The position numbers were made by a program, and so were the translations under genes. From the NCBI RefSeq assembly GCF_028207065.1, contig NZ_JAQLFP010000012.1, forward strand, positions 1 to 64,000: DNA of 64,000 bases, given 5' to 3'. The DNA comes from Collinsella aerofaciens. GTDB taxonomy: Bacteria; Actinomycetota; Coriobacteriia; Coriobacteriales; Coriobacteriaceae. Positions 17,813 through 25,925 of the stretch are shown here, piece after piece. Position 1 is the stretch's first letter. Each line of letters opens with the position of its first letter. The notes below the pieces were generated by a model. It did no database searches, was not told the DNA's origin, and saw only the letters and a program-made list of their open reading frames with translations.

Positions 17813-19281
17813 CGGGCGCCGCCTTCCCCACCTGCGGCGCTGCAGTTAGCAAGCGAGACCACCTCAACGGATGGGTTCCCCTCGACAGAGAGGTCCTTCC
17901 CGACAGGCGACTCAGCAAGCGCGCCGACTTCGGCAAGCTCCTCGGCATCCGCGCCCGCACCACGCGCGCTGACGAGGAACACGGGGTTTTGCGCCTTCAT
18001 AAGATGGTGCGAGCCTACAGCCTCGGCACGGGCGGCCGACACCTGGCACGCCTCGAACCCCTTAAAGCGCGAACCCGAGAGGAGCGCGCACGCCTCGGTG
18101 AGCGTCTCAACGGTGACGCATGGCACGCACAGGCGAACCTGCGAGCTCTTCTCGAGCGCCGCCTCCACGATGGAGGGAAGCTCGCCCGCGCTCCCGCCGA
18201 CGAACACGGCGTCGGGGACAGGCAGTTTCGCGAGCGCTTCGGGGGCGACACCGGGGACCGCATGCACGTTGCCGCACCCGAATGCATCCGCGTTCTCTCG
18301 GATGAGCCGCACGCCGGCCGCGTTGCGCTCGACCGCCCATACCGACCCCGCTCGCGCGACGAGCGCCGCCTCGATCGACACGCTCCCCGTGCCGGCGCCG
18401 ACATCCCACACGGTGTCGGTCGCGGTAAGGCGCAGCTTCGCGAGCGCGACGGCGCGCACCTCCTGCTTGGTCATGGGAACGTCGCCGCGGATGAAGAGCT
18501 CGTCGGGAATGCCCGAGGAAGCGTACGGCCAGCGGGAGCTCGCGGCGCGGGATGCGCCCGCAGAGTCCGCCGCGAAAGAAGCCGCCGCGGGCGCAGACGC
18601 GCCGGCCGGCGCCTCGGAGGCTGCGCTAGAGCCCGCAGGCGACCCGGCGCAGCCTGCGAACTCGATAAGCATCACGTTCAAGTCATCGAACGTCTGACCT
18701 GCGATTTCACTTGCGGTCGCGCAGGTGATGCGCTCGTCGGGGTACGACAGGCGCTCGGCCACCGTCACGCGCGCGTCCCCGAAGCCCGCCTGCACAAGCT
18801 CGCCCGAAAGCCGCGAGGGGTCTTCCCCGCCCGACGTGGCGAGGAAGAGCTCACCTGCGCGCTCGGCCTCGGCCACGATGTCGCACGCCACGCCGTGAGC
18901 GCTCGCGAAGCGCCAATCCTGCCATGGACGCGCGAGGCGCGCGGCGAGATACGACGCTGAGCTTATGCCGGGAATGACGCGCACGTCCACCCGCGCGTCG
19001 CCGGAGAGCGCCTCCACCAGGCGGCGCGCGCCGCTGAACAGCCCCACATCGCCCGTCATCACGACCACGGCGCGCTGCCACGACGCCGCATCGATGAGAG
19101 CGGCGACGATGTCCGCCGTCTTCACGAGCTCGCATCTCACCACGTCGGGCGGCACGTCGATGCCGACAAGCGCGCGATGAGCGCCGATGACCACGTCGGC
19201 GATGTCGATCGCGTCGAGCGCCGCGCGCGAGAGCAAGTCGGGGTTTCCGGGCCCCGCCCCGATGATCGTTACCTTTCGCAT
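17809..19281 (-). CDS. cbiET: CbiE-CbiT fusion: precorrin-6Y C5,15-methyltransferase, decarboxylating
   Basis: Methylates C5 and C15 and removes the ring-C acetate carboxylate. Residues 1-200 are a tetrapyrrole methylase (IIGAGPGNPDLLSRAAL, VVMTGDVGLFSGAR, VIPGISSASYLAARL). Residues about 250-440 are a Rossmann methyltransferase with VWDVGAGTGSVSIEAAL and AVFVGGSAGEL. An Ala/Ser/Gly-rich linker at about 205-245 joins them. This is the same fusion as CobL of aerobic pathways. ATG 19281 has GGAGA four bases upstream and overlaps the end of cbiH by 13 bases. Short acidic C-terminal tail of unknown role. Confidence 0.93.
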   Translation of the reverse strand: MRKVTIIGAGPGNPDLLSRAALDAIDIADVVIGAHRALVGIDVPPDVVRCELVKTADIVAALIDAASWQRAVVVMTGDVGLFSGARRLVEALSGDARVDVRVIPGISSASYLAARLARPWQDWRFASAHGVACDIVAEAERAGELFLATSGGEDPSRLSGELVQAGFGDARVTVAERLSYPDERITCATASEIAGQTFDDLNVMLIEFAGCAGSPAGSSAASEAPAGASAPAAASFAADSAGASRAASSRWPYASSGIPDELFIRGDVPMTKQEVRAVALAKLRLTATDTVWDVGAGTGSVSIEAALVARAGSVWAVERNAAGVRLIRENADAFGCGNVHAVPGVAPEALAKLPVPDAVFVGGSAGELPSIVEAALEKSSQVRLCVPCVTVETLTEACALLSGSRFKGFEACQVSAARAEAVGSHHLMKAQNPVFLVSARGAGADAEELAEVGALAESPVGKDLSVEGNPSVEVVSLANCSAAGGEGGAR

Positions 19282-20012
19282 GGAATCTCCCGATACCCGC
19301 GCGGCGTGACCATACGGCCGCCTACGCGCTTCGTGTCCGCGTTGCCGACGAACACGGTGGTGAACATGTCGGCGTCGAACTCCCCCAGCTCGGAGAGCCT
19401 GCACATGCCCGACTGCTGCCCCTCGCGCCCGATGTTGCGTACCCAGCCGCAGAGCGTGTCGGGGGCCTTCCATTCGAGCATAATCTTCGCCGCGCGCGAG
19501 AGCCTGTCGGCGCGCTTTCTGCTGCGCGGGTTGTACAAACAGATGCAGAAGTCGGCGCTCGCCACGGCGGCGAGCCTGCGCTCGATGACCTCCCACGGCG
19601 TGAGCAGGTCGGAGAGCGACACGACCGCGAAGTCGTGGGCAAGCGGGGCGCCGAGCACCGCCGACCCGCTCTGAGCCGCGGTGGCCCCGGCGATAACTTC
19701 CACGTCTACATCGGGGTAGTCCTCCGCAAGCTCCAGCACGGGGCTCGCCATGCCGTACACGCCCGCGTCACCGCTGCACACAAGCGCCACGGCTTCTCCG
19801 CTCTGCGCGCGCGAAAGCGCCAGGCGGCACCGTTCGACCTCGTGCATCATCGGCGTCGCTAGATGCGCCGCGTCGGGCACGGCGGCGAGCGCGAGCTCCA
19901 CGTATTTCGTGTACCCCACAACGATGTCGGCCGCCTCGAGCGCGCGCCGAGCCGCAATCGTCATGCCGTCGGGGCCGCCCGGGCCGATCCCCACCACGAA
20001 GAGCTTTCCCAT
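19269..20012 (-). CDS. cbiH: Cobalt-precorrin-3 C17-methyltransferase
   Basis: SAM-dependent ring-contracting methyltransferase. Motifs VVGIGPGGPDGMTIAARRAL at the N-terminus, ALVCSGDAGVYGMASPVLEL and VEVIAGATAAQSGSAVLGAPL place it in CbiH/CobJ. LYNPRSRKRADRL and TPRGY near the end agree. An upstream in-frame GTG at 20015 is only two bases from AAGGAG; the ATG at 20012 has proper spacing and overlaps the cbiG stop (TGATG), so 20012 is chosen, giving 247 residues. Confidence 0.93.
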   Translation of the reverse strand: MGKLFVVGIGPGGPDGMTIAARRALEAADIVVGYTKYVELALAAVPDAAHLATPMMHEVERCRLALSRAQSGEAVALVCSGDAGVYGMASPVLELAEDYPDVDVEVIAGATAAQSGSAVLGAPLAHDFAVVSLSDLLTPWEVIERRLAAVASADFCICLYNPRSRKRADRLSRAAKIMLEWKAPDTLCGWVRNIGREGQQSGMCRLSELGEFDADMFTTVFVGNADTKRVGGRMVTPRGYREIPCER

Positions 20013-21145
20013 CACAGCTCCTTAAACGAAAGTTCGATAGTTACCTTGGAAAACGCGACGGTCACGCCGCCGTGAGCGAGCTTCGGGAAGATTAGTTTGC
20101 CCCCGTCCGCGAGCGCCGCGCGCTCGCACACGTTGTCGACCCCCACCGTCGCGCGCACGAAATCAGATGGCGAAACGCTGCCTTCGACCTGCGACAACTC
20201 CTCTACGGAATACGTCGCAAGCGGAATCTTGCGCGCGCGGCAGAAGGCGAGCAGACCCTCCTCGTGCGCCTTCACGTCGATCGTCGCCGCCTCGCGCACG
20301 GCCGAAGGCGAGATACCCGCCTGCCCGCACGCGAGAAGAAACGCCTCCCCGATCGCTTCGGCGCACGCACCGCGACGGCATCCTATGCCCGCAACGATGC
20401 AGGGCACGACAAGACGAAGCGGCTCGGGCGCAGGCTCCTGCGCCCGCACGCCCGCCGGCTTCCCCGTCTCACCGGCGGGCACAACATCGCCCGTCGTCTC
20501 CGCTGCGCGAACGGACGCACCTGCATTCGCGCCAGCGAACGGCGACACGACGATATCGGCCCGAGCGCGGTCGGACGCAATGTCAACCCCCTCAGGCGGC
20601 TGTCCCGAAATCGGCATGTCGGAATAGAGCGCCACGCGCCCGCCCGAAAGCAGCCGCGCCGACACTCGCTTGATGGCCTCGGGATTCGAAACGGCGAGCC
20701 CCGCACAGCGCGCCCACGTATCCACCGCCCACACGCCGCGGACGTCGGTCGCCGTGGTGATGACGGGGATGGCCCCTGCCGCGCGTGCCACAGTTTGCGC
20801 AAGCTCGTTCGCACCGCCCAAATGCCCCGACAAAAGCGGGACGGCAAAGCGCCCCGCCTCGTCGATCGCCACAACCGCGGAATCGCTTGCCTTCGAGGCG
20901 ACATGCGGCGCGATCGCCCGCACGGCGATGCCCGCCGCGCCCACGAACAGAAGCGCGTCCGACGCTTCCCACGCGAGCGCCGTCCATGCGCGCAGGTCGG
21001 CCTTCCCCTCGCCGAACCCGCGCGAAACGGAAACGTTCCAGCCAGGGTCATCTTCACCTGTCTGCGCGCAATCGGAAAGCGCGCGTGCGACGCGCTCCGC
21101 CAACGCATACCCCCTCTCAGTGAACGCTATGCAGGAAATCCTCAT
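20012..21145 (-). CDS. cbiG: Cobalt-precorrin-5A hydrolase
   Basis: Opens the delta-lactone ring and releases acetaldehyde in the anaerobic pathway; its presence marks the route as anaerobic. Motifs: LLFVGAAGIAVRAIAPHVASK, VPLLSGHLGGANELAQTVA, PVITTATDV, and a C-terminal domain with IVAGIGCRRGACAEAIGEA. A low-complexity stretch at about 205-245 separates the N and C domains. 377 residues. Starts one base after the cbiL stop codon. Confidence 0.92.
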   Translation of the reverse strand: MRISCIAFTERGYALAERVARALSDCAQTGEDDPGWNVSVSRGFGEGKADLRAWTALAWEASDALLFVGAAGIAVRAIAPHVASKASDSAVVAIDEAGRFAVPLLSGHLGGANELAQTVARAAGAIPVITTATDVRGVWAVDTWARCAGLAVSNPEAIKRVSARLLSGGRVALYSDMPISGQPPEGVDIASDRARADIVVSPFAGANAGASVRAAETTGDVVPAGETGKPAGVRAQEPAPEPLRLVVPCIVAGIGCRRGACAEAIGEAFLLACGQAGISPSAVREAATIDVKAHEEGLLAFCRARKIPLATYSVEELSQVEGSVSPSDFVRATVGVDNVCERAALADGGKLIFPKLAHGGVTVAFSKVTIELSFKEL

Positions 21146-21835
21146 CTAGCGCACCACCATCGTCGAGAAGTAGCTGCCCCGATCGGGCACATCGTCGAGC
21201 GAGCGGTACACGCGCTCGCCCGGAAGCCCACAGTCCTCTACGAGCTCGGCACCGTCGAAGGCGCCCTCCTCGCGAAGGATGCGCTTCGTGTCCGCAAGCG
21301 AGCGGCGCGCCCTCATGACCACCTTCGTCCCCGGCCAGCCGATTGCGTGGCGCACGTCGTCGTAGCCGCCGGGCACGATGTGCAGAGGCGACGACATCTC
21401 GGGCGTGAGGTCGCGCTCGAGCGCCGCGGCGACCGCGCAGAAGCTCGGCACGCCGGTAATAGCGCACGCCTCGAACCCGCGGGCGCGCACGTCGGGCGCT
21501 ATGCGCTGGAAGGTGGCGTGGATGCTCGGGTCCCCCAGGTTCAGCAGCGCGACGTCGCGGACCGCATCCAGGTGAGCGACAAGCTTGCGAACAAGCGAGG
21601 CATGCTCGGCCGCGCGGCGCTCGGCGTCGCGCGTCATCGAGAATCGCACGGGGATCACCGTCTTGCCTGTAAGGTCGACGGCGCCGCGCACAATGTCAAG
21701 CGCGACCATGACCCCGTCCGCCGTCTGCGGCGCGGCGATGACCGGACACGATTCGATTGTGCGGACGGCCTTGATCGTGAGCAGCTCGGGGTCGCCAGGC
21801 CCCGTGCCCACCCCGTACAGCACGCCTTTACTCAT
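21146..21835 (-). CDS. cbiL: Cobalt-factor II C20-methyltransferase
   Basis: Adds the C20 methyl group to cobalt-factor II. It is a tetrapyrrole methylase with LYGVGTGPGDPELLTIKAVR at the N-terminus, NLGDPSIHATF and ITGVPSFCAVAAAL. ATG 21835 follows GGGGGCGACGT and overlaps the end of cbiD by eight bases. 229 residues, normal. Confidence 0.9.
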   Translation of the reverse strand: MSKGVLYGVGTGPGDPELLTIKAVRTIESCPVIAAPQTADGVMVALDIVRGAVDLTGKTVIPVRFSMTRDAERRAAEHASLVRKLVAHLDAVRDVALLNLGDPSIHATFQRIAPDVRARGFEACAITGVPSFCAVAAALERDLTPEMSSPLHIVPGGYDDVRHAIGWPGTKVVMRARRSLADTKRILREEGAFDGAELVEDCGLPGERVYRSLDDVPDRGSYFSTMVVR

Positions 21836-23012
21836 ACGTCGCCCCCAATTCCCCGATAATTGCATCGGCGCCCGACGTGCGGAAAAGCTCGCAGCGCTCG
21901 GCGTCGAACACGACCGCGGCGATGTCGCATCCGCCCGCCGCGCGGCGGCGCAACCTGTCCTCGATTGCCACAGCGAGCGAGGCGCGCGCAGCGTCCCCCA
22001 CGCCGGCGGCCTCGATTACCTCGAGCGCCGCCGTGGTCGTGACCGACGACATGATCTCGCGCACAGTCTTCGTGCCCGCGCCGGCCAAGGCCGCGTGGGC
22101 GGCCAGAATCTCCGCGCGGCAGTCGGCGGTACGCGAATGGGTGTCCATGATGCCGCCCGCGACCTTCACCAGCTTGCCGATGTGTCCCACAAGAAGGACA
22201 TTGGTAAATCCCTCGCGAACGCAGCAATCAATCGCATCGCCCACGAAGTTGGAGATGAAGACCACCGGCGCACCGTTTAGGTGGAAATGCCCCGAGATGA
22301 ACTGCGCGCCGTAGTTGCCGGGCGTGAGCACGACTCCGCGCCGCCCCATAGCCGCATGCTGCCGGATCTCGAGCTCGATGCTGTCGCGCAAGGCAGCGAG
22401 GCTGCGCGGCTCGACGATGCCCGTCGTGCCCAGGATGGAGATGCCGTCCTCTATCCCCAGGTGCGGGTTGAAGGTCTTTTCGGCAAGGGCAACACCCTCG
22501 GGTACCGAAATCGTCACAGCAATATTTCCAGAAAAGCCATGCGCGGCGCACACCTCGCGCACCGCCGAAGTGATCATCGCGCGCGGCGTCGCGTTGATGG
22601 CGGCCGCCCCCACCGGCTGCTCGAGCCCGGGCAACGTCACGCGCCCCACGCCCACGCCGCCATCGACGGAAACTTCCGATTCGCGCGCGGGCACGCCCTT
22701 GCTGCCCGCAGCACCCGTGCCCGACCCCGCATGTTCCACGCGCGCGTACACGAGCACGCCGTCGGTCACATCGGCATCGTCGCCTGCGTCCTTTCGCACG
22801 GCGCACTGGGCGCGCCCCTCGCCGATACATGCGTCGACCACGTTCGCCTCGACGGGCAGCCCGCCGGGGGTGACGATCGACACGCGGCCGACGGGCTTTC
22901 GTGACAAGAGCATCTCGCAGGCCGCCTTCGCCGCGAGCGCGGCGCAGCTCCCCGTGGTGTAGCCGCAGCGCAGGCGGGTCGTCCCGGTATATATGTAGTG
23001 CTCGAAGGCCAC
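21828..23012 (-). CDS. cbiD: Cobalt-precorrin-5B C1-methyltransferase
   Basis: Methylates C1 in the anaerobic pathway. The signature RCGYTTGSCAALAAKAA is at about residue 15; VTLPGLEQPVGAAAINATPRAMI, LGIEDGISILGTTGIVEP, and LTPGNYG with FISNFVGDAID follow. The frame is open further upstream through cbiF, so the GTG at 23012, one base after the cbiF stop, is chosen; its ribosome site is weak, consistent with coupling to cbiF. 394 residues. Confidence 0.9.
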   Translation of the reverse strand: MAFEHYIYTGTTRLRCGYTTGSCAALAAKAACEMLLSRKPVGRVSIVTPGGLPVEANVVDACIGEGRAQCAVRKDAGDDADVTDGVLVYARVEHAGSGTGAAGSKGVPARESEVSVDGGVGVGRVTLPGLEQPVGAAAINATPRAMITSAVREVCAAHGFSGNIAVTISVPEGVALAEKTFNPHLGIEDGISILGTTGIVEPRSLAALRDSIELEIRQHAAMGRRGVVLTPGNYGAQFISGHFHLNGAPVVFISNFVGDAIDCCVREGFTNVLLVGHIGKLVKVAGGIMDTHSRTADCRAEILAAHAALAGAGTKTVREIMSSVTTTAALEVIEAAGVGDAARASLAVAIEDRLRRRAAGGCDIAAVVFDAERCELFRTSGADAIIGELGATYE

Positions 23013-23013
23013 G

Positions 23014-23805
23014 CTAGCTGCTCGCCTTCCGATACCCTGTGGCAAACGAAGGGTCGTAAAGCTTGCTGCGCTCGTACGACTCCGCTTGCCCGCCGTTGTG
23101 CGCAAGCCCGCCGCGAGCTCCGAGCACGCGGCCCACCACCACGAGCGCCGTGCGGTCGATGCCCTCTCGCGCGCCCGCATCGGCGAGCGTGCCCACTGTG
23201 CATCGCACCACGCGCTCCTCAGGCCAGGTCGCCTTGTACACGAGCGCCGCCGGCTCGTCGGAGCTGCGGCCCGCGGCCAAAAGCTCGGCGGAAAGCTCGG
23301 CGAGCATACCCGAGCTCAGGAAGATGACCATAGTCGAGCCGCTTTCCGCCATGGTGCGCATGCCCTCGCCCGCGGGCATGGGGGTGCGCCCGGAAAGCCG
23401 CGTGATCACGACCGACTGGCTGATTCCCGGCAGCGTGTATTCCTGGCGAAGCGCCGCCGCGGCACCGCAAAAGCTCGACACGCCGGGCACCACCTCGTAG
23501 TCCACGCCGCGCGCGTCGAGCGCGTCCATCTGCTCCTGGATGGCGCCGTACAGGCACGGGTCGCCCGTGTGCAGGCGCACCACTTCCTCGCCCCGCGCAT
23601 CCGCCGCGCACATCACGTCGAGCACTTCCTCCAAGGTCATGTGCGCGCTGTCGTAGACGACGCAGGATTCCTTGCACTCGGCGAGCAGCTCGGGGTTCAC
23701 AAGGCTCCCCGCCCAAACGACCACGTCGGCCGCGCGCAGAAGACGCGCCCCGCGCAGCGTGATAAGGTCGGCGGCGCCCGAACCTGCGCCAACGATATGA
23801 ATCAT
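23014..23805 (-). CDS. cbiF: Cobalt-precorrin-4 C11-methyltransferase
   Basis: Tetrapyrrole methylase with HIVGAGSGAADLITLRGARLL, VVWAGSLVNPELL, VVRLHTGDPCLYGAIQEQMD, VVPGVSSFCGAAAAL and ITRLSGRTPMPAGE, all typical of CbiF/CobM. ATG 23805 is preceded by GGAAGG; a longer upstream frame is rejected. 263 residues. First gene of the 17-gene operon, about 150 bases downstream of a palindromic divergent promoter region. No cobalamin riboswitch is visible in its own leader. Confidence 0.93.
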   Translation of the reverse strand: MIHIVGAGSGAADLITLRGARLLRAADVVVWAGSLVNPELLAECKESCVVYDSAHMTLEEVLDVMCAADARGEEVVRLHTGDPCLYGAIQEQMDALDARGVDYEVVPGVSSFCGAAAALRQEYTLPGISQSVVITRLSGRTPMPAGEGMRTMAESGSTMVIFLSSGMLAELSAELLAAGRSSDEPAALVYKATWPEERVVRCTVGTLADAGAREGIDRTALVVVGRVLGARGGLAHNGGQAESYERSKLYDPSFATGYRKASS

Positions 23806-23936
23806 CCGAGCCTTCCCTTCCCGTTTCTCATCGCAACCGTTTACGCCGCCCTTCGCGCAGCAGGCAAGACACGGCGCCCGCAGCGGCAATCGGCGCAAAT
23901 ACGTAGGCAGGAGGCGCAATGCCGCCCGCCCTGGCT

Positions 23937-23965
23937 TTGACACGCCCACAAACGCCCACTATCAT
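23937..23965 (+). promoter_or_regulatory. Sigma-70 type promoter of the cbiK-transport operon
   Basis: TTGACA (23937-23942) and TATCAT (23960-23965) are separated by exactly 17 bases, about 65 bases before the riboswitch core. This is the strongest promoter match I see in the window. Confidence 0.75.
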
Positions 23966-23970
23966 AGTGG
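23956..23970. promoter_or_regulatory. Palindrome over a shared -10 region
   Basis: CCACTATCATAGTGG has 7-bp arms around a central C. It contains TATCAT on the plus strand and TATGAT on the minus strand, so both divergent operons could use it as a -10 box. It may also be an operator. No good minus-strand -35 box was found. Confidence 0.5.
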
Positions 23971-24014
23971 TAGTTTCGGCAACGAGCATATGACAATCGA
24001 ATAAAAGGAAATGA

Positions 24015-24150
24015 CCGGCGCGGCGCCCACACAGCCCGCGCTGGCTTGCGGAGGGAACCAGGTGGGAATCCTGGGCAAGGGACATTACTGTGTAGGACGC
24101 GCGGGCGAACCACCTCGCGCCCCAAGCCAGACTGCTTCGCCTTTTCCTCA
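24015..24150 (+). ncRNA. Cobalamin riboswitch
   Basis: The leader contains the ordered core of the adenosylcobalamin/hydroxocobalamin riboswitch: AGGGAA, then CCA-GGTG, GGAATCC-TGG, GGGACATTACTGTG, and downstream AAGCCAGACTGCTTCGCC. These match the family B12-box pattern (AGGGAA..GGTG..AATCC..ACTGT..AGCCAGGA). A long variable arm (GACGCGCGGGCG against CCTCGCGCC) fits the expected peripheral stem. The exact ends are approximate. Confidence 0.88.
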
Positions 24151-24308
24151 CGGCATCGCCGTGGCGTTATCTCCTTGTGAACCCCGAGGAGTGCGCTTCC
24201 CTTTCGAATGCAAGAAACAGGCGCGCTATCCCTTTGCGGACGAGCGCGCTTTTCTTTCGCTTGTGCCGATAAGCAACTGTCGCCGGGGGACCGGCAAACC
24301 GAGGAAAG
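24148..24308 (+). promoter_or_regulatory. Expression platform of the riboswitch and cbiK ribosome site
   Basis: About 160 bases separate the aptamer from cbiK. They hold a hairpin CACGGC-ATC-GCCGTG just after the aptamer, possible pairing of CTCCTT with GAGGAG, and a second hairpin GCCGG-GGGA-CCGGC directly before the ribosome site GAGGAAAGG. The layout favours control of translation by masking the ribosome site, since no T-tract terminator is seen. Inferred from pairing by eye. Confidence 0.45.
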
Positions 24309-24316
24309 GGAAAACC

Positions 24317-25243
24317 ATGTCCGACCAGATGTCACGCCGCGGCTTCATGGGCGCCGCAGCAACCGGAGCCGTCGCGCTCGCCGGATTCGCGCTCGCGGGC
24401 TGCTCCAGCACCTCCGCGAGTCCCGAGAAATCGAGCGAAAAGGAGAAGGCCGTGAAGCCGGTCATTCTCGTCACGAGCTTCGGCACGAGCTACAACGACT
24501 CGCGCCACATCACCATCGGCGCCATCGAAGACGCTATCCGCGAGAAGTACTGGCAGGACTACGACATCCGCCGCGCCTTCACCGCGCAGATCATCATCGA
24601 CAAACTGAAGAAGCGCGACGGCATCACGATCGACAACATGACCGAGGCGCTCGACCGCTGCGTGGAAGACGGCGTGAAGGAAATCGTCGTGCAGCCGACG
24701 CATCTCATGGCTGGCCTGGAATACGCCGACGTGAAAGACGAGCTCGACAAGTACGCCGACAAGTTCGACAAGATCTCGCTCGGCGACCCGCTGCTCACCT
24801 CCGACGACGACTACAAGAAGGTGGCCGCAGCCATTAAGGAGAACATGGCGTCCTTCGACGACGGCAAGACGGCGCTGTGCCTCATGGGCCACGGCACCGA
24901 AGCCGATTCCAACGCCGACTATGCCAAGATGCAGGAAGTGTTCAAAAACGAGGGCTTGACGCAGTTCTTCGTCGGCACCGTCGAGGCTGAACCGACCTGC
25001 GAGGATGTTATCGCCGCTGCGAGCGCCGCAGGGTACAAGAAGGCCGTGCTCGCGCCGTTCATGGTGGTCGCGGGCGACCACGCGAACAACGACATGGCAG
25101 ACGAGACCGACCCCGACAGCTGGGCTGCGAAGTTCGTGGCCGCCGGCTTCGAAGTGACGTGCCTGCTCCAGGGTCTGGGACAGAACGCCGCGGTCGACGA
25201 CATCTACGTCTCGCACGTGGACGACGCCATCGCCAAGCTGTAA
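24317..25243 (+). CDS. cbiK: CbiK-type cobaltochelatase with Tat lipoprotein signal
   Basis: Family reaction: insertion of cobalt into sirohydrochlorin, ATP-independent. The N-terminus SRRGFMGAAATGAVALAGFALAGC is a twin-arginine signal ending in a lipobox, so the enzyme should be exported folded and anchored outside the membrane. The mature part has LVTSFGTSYNDSR, VVQPTHLMAG, CLMGHGTEADSNADY and FMVVAGDHANNDM, covering the catalytic and metal histidines of CbiK. The ATG at 24317 follows GAGGAAAGG; a longer frame through the riboswitch is rejected. 308 residues. Periplasmic CbiK is known from Desulfovibrio; here it heads an importer operon. Substrate or metal might instead be iron or heme related. 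Confidence 0.88.
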   Translation: MSDQMSRRGFMGAAATGAVALAGFALAGCSSTSASPEKSSEKEKAVKPVILVTSFGTSYNDSRHITIGAIEDAIREKYWQDYDIRRAFTAQIIIDKLKKRDGITIDNMTEALDRCVEDGVKEIVVQPTHLMAGLEYADVKDELDKYADKFDKISLGDPLLTSDDDYKKVAAAIKENMASFDDGKTALCLMGHGTEADSNADYAKMQEVFKNEGLTQFFVGTVEAEPTCEDVIAAASAAGYKKAVLAPFMVVAGDHANNDMADETDPDSWAAKFVAAGFEVTCLLQGLGQNAAVDDIYVSHVDDAIAKL

Positions 25244-25279
25244 ACTCGCCGCGCACGGGGGCGCCGGTCGCGTCCCCGT

Positions 25280-25324
25280 GCAACGGGCATGCGCCTTCCC
25301 CGACCGACGGCGCATGCCCGTTGC
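25280..25324. other. Strong hairpin between cbiK and the lipoprotein gene
   Basis: A 16-bp perfect stem (25280-25295 with 25309-25324, loop of 13). A second stem lies just upstream (CACGGGG/CCCCGTG). No T-tract follows. It may protect the cbiK message or reduce transcription into the transport genes. Confidence 0.6.
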
Positions 25325-25387
25325 ATTCGCATCCCGCCCGCCCACCGCACGGCGCGGGCGGTAGAAGCGATTGAAAGGAACCCCTCC

Positions 25388-25921
25388 ATGTTGAAGAAAA
25401 CCCTCGTCTTCGCCCTGTCGGCGGCGCTTCTCGCGTTCTCGCTCGCCGGCTGCGCCGGAAATTCAAGCGACAGCGCAAAGGCAAGCAATACCGATTCCCA
25501 GGAAAAGACCGAGCAGGCGGCCGATGCGACCGAGGGCGCAAGCGCTGCCCCCATCACCGCCGACAAGGTGGCCGACGGCACCTATCCGATCACCGTAGAT
25601 TCCAGCTCGAACATGTTCAGGATTGTGGACGCCCAGCTCATCGTGGAAAACGGCTCCATGCACTGCGTGATGACGCTTTCCGGCACGGGCTACGGCAAGC
25701 TCTTCATGGGCACGGGCGACGAGGCTGCCGCCGCGAGCGAGGCCGACTTCATCCCCTATGTGGAAAACGCGGAAGGCAAGTACACCTACGACGTGCCCGT
25801 TGATGCGCTCGACGAGGACACCGCCTGTGCCGCGTGGAGTATTAGAAAAGAGCAGTGGTACGACCGCACGCTTGTGTTCGAATCCGCCGGCGTCGATCTG
25901 CGCGCCGACGCACTGAAGTAA
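25388..25921 (+). CDS. Lipoprotein with NEAT-like receptor domain
   Basis: A 177-residue protein with a Sec lipoprotein signal (MLKKTLVFALSAALLAFSLAGC) and a Ser/Glu-rich spacer. One beta-rich domain follows (about 58-172), starting DGTYPITVDSSSNMFRIVDAQLIVENG. The domain resembles the N-terminal domain of the next gene product in spacing and motifs (NG, Y-K, FIPY, VPVDALDED, TL.F.S) and recalls heme-binding NEAT domains. AAAGGA lies eight bases before the ATG. Its role is not known; its place suggests handling of the imported tetrapyrrole, corrinoid or metal at the surface. Confidence 0.7.
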   Translation: MLKKTLVFALSAALLAFSLAGCAGNSSDSAKASNTDSQEKTEQAADATEGASAAPITADKVADGTYPITVDSSSNMFRIVDAQLIVENGSMHCVMTLSGTGYGKLFMGTGDEAAAASEADFIPYVENAEGKYTYDVPVDALDEDTACAAWSIRKEQWYDRTLVFESAGVDLRADALK

Positions 25922-25925
25922 CGCC

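Noticed and set aside
23806..23936. Cobalamin riboswitch in the cbiF leader
   Set aside because: I looked for the AGGGAA-GGTG-AATCC-ACTGT order on the minus strand and found only a partial GCCAGG match.
24011..24316. N-terminal extension of CbiK
   Set aside because: The extra codons run through the riboswitch; ATG 24317 has the ribosome site and begins the Tat signal.
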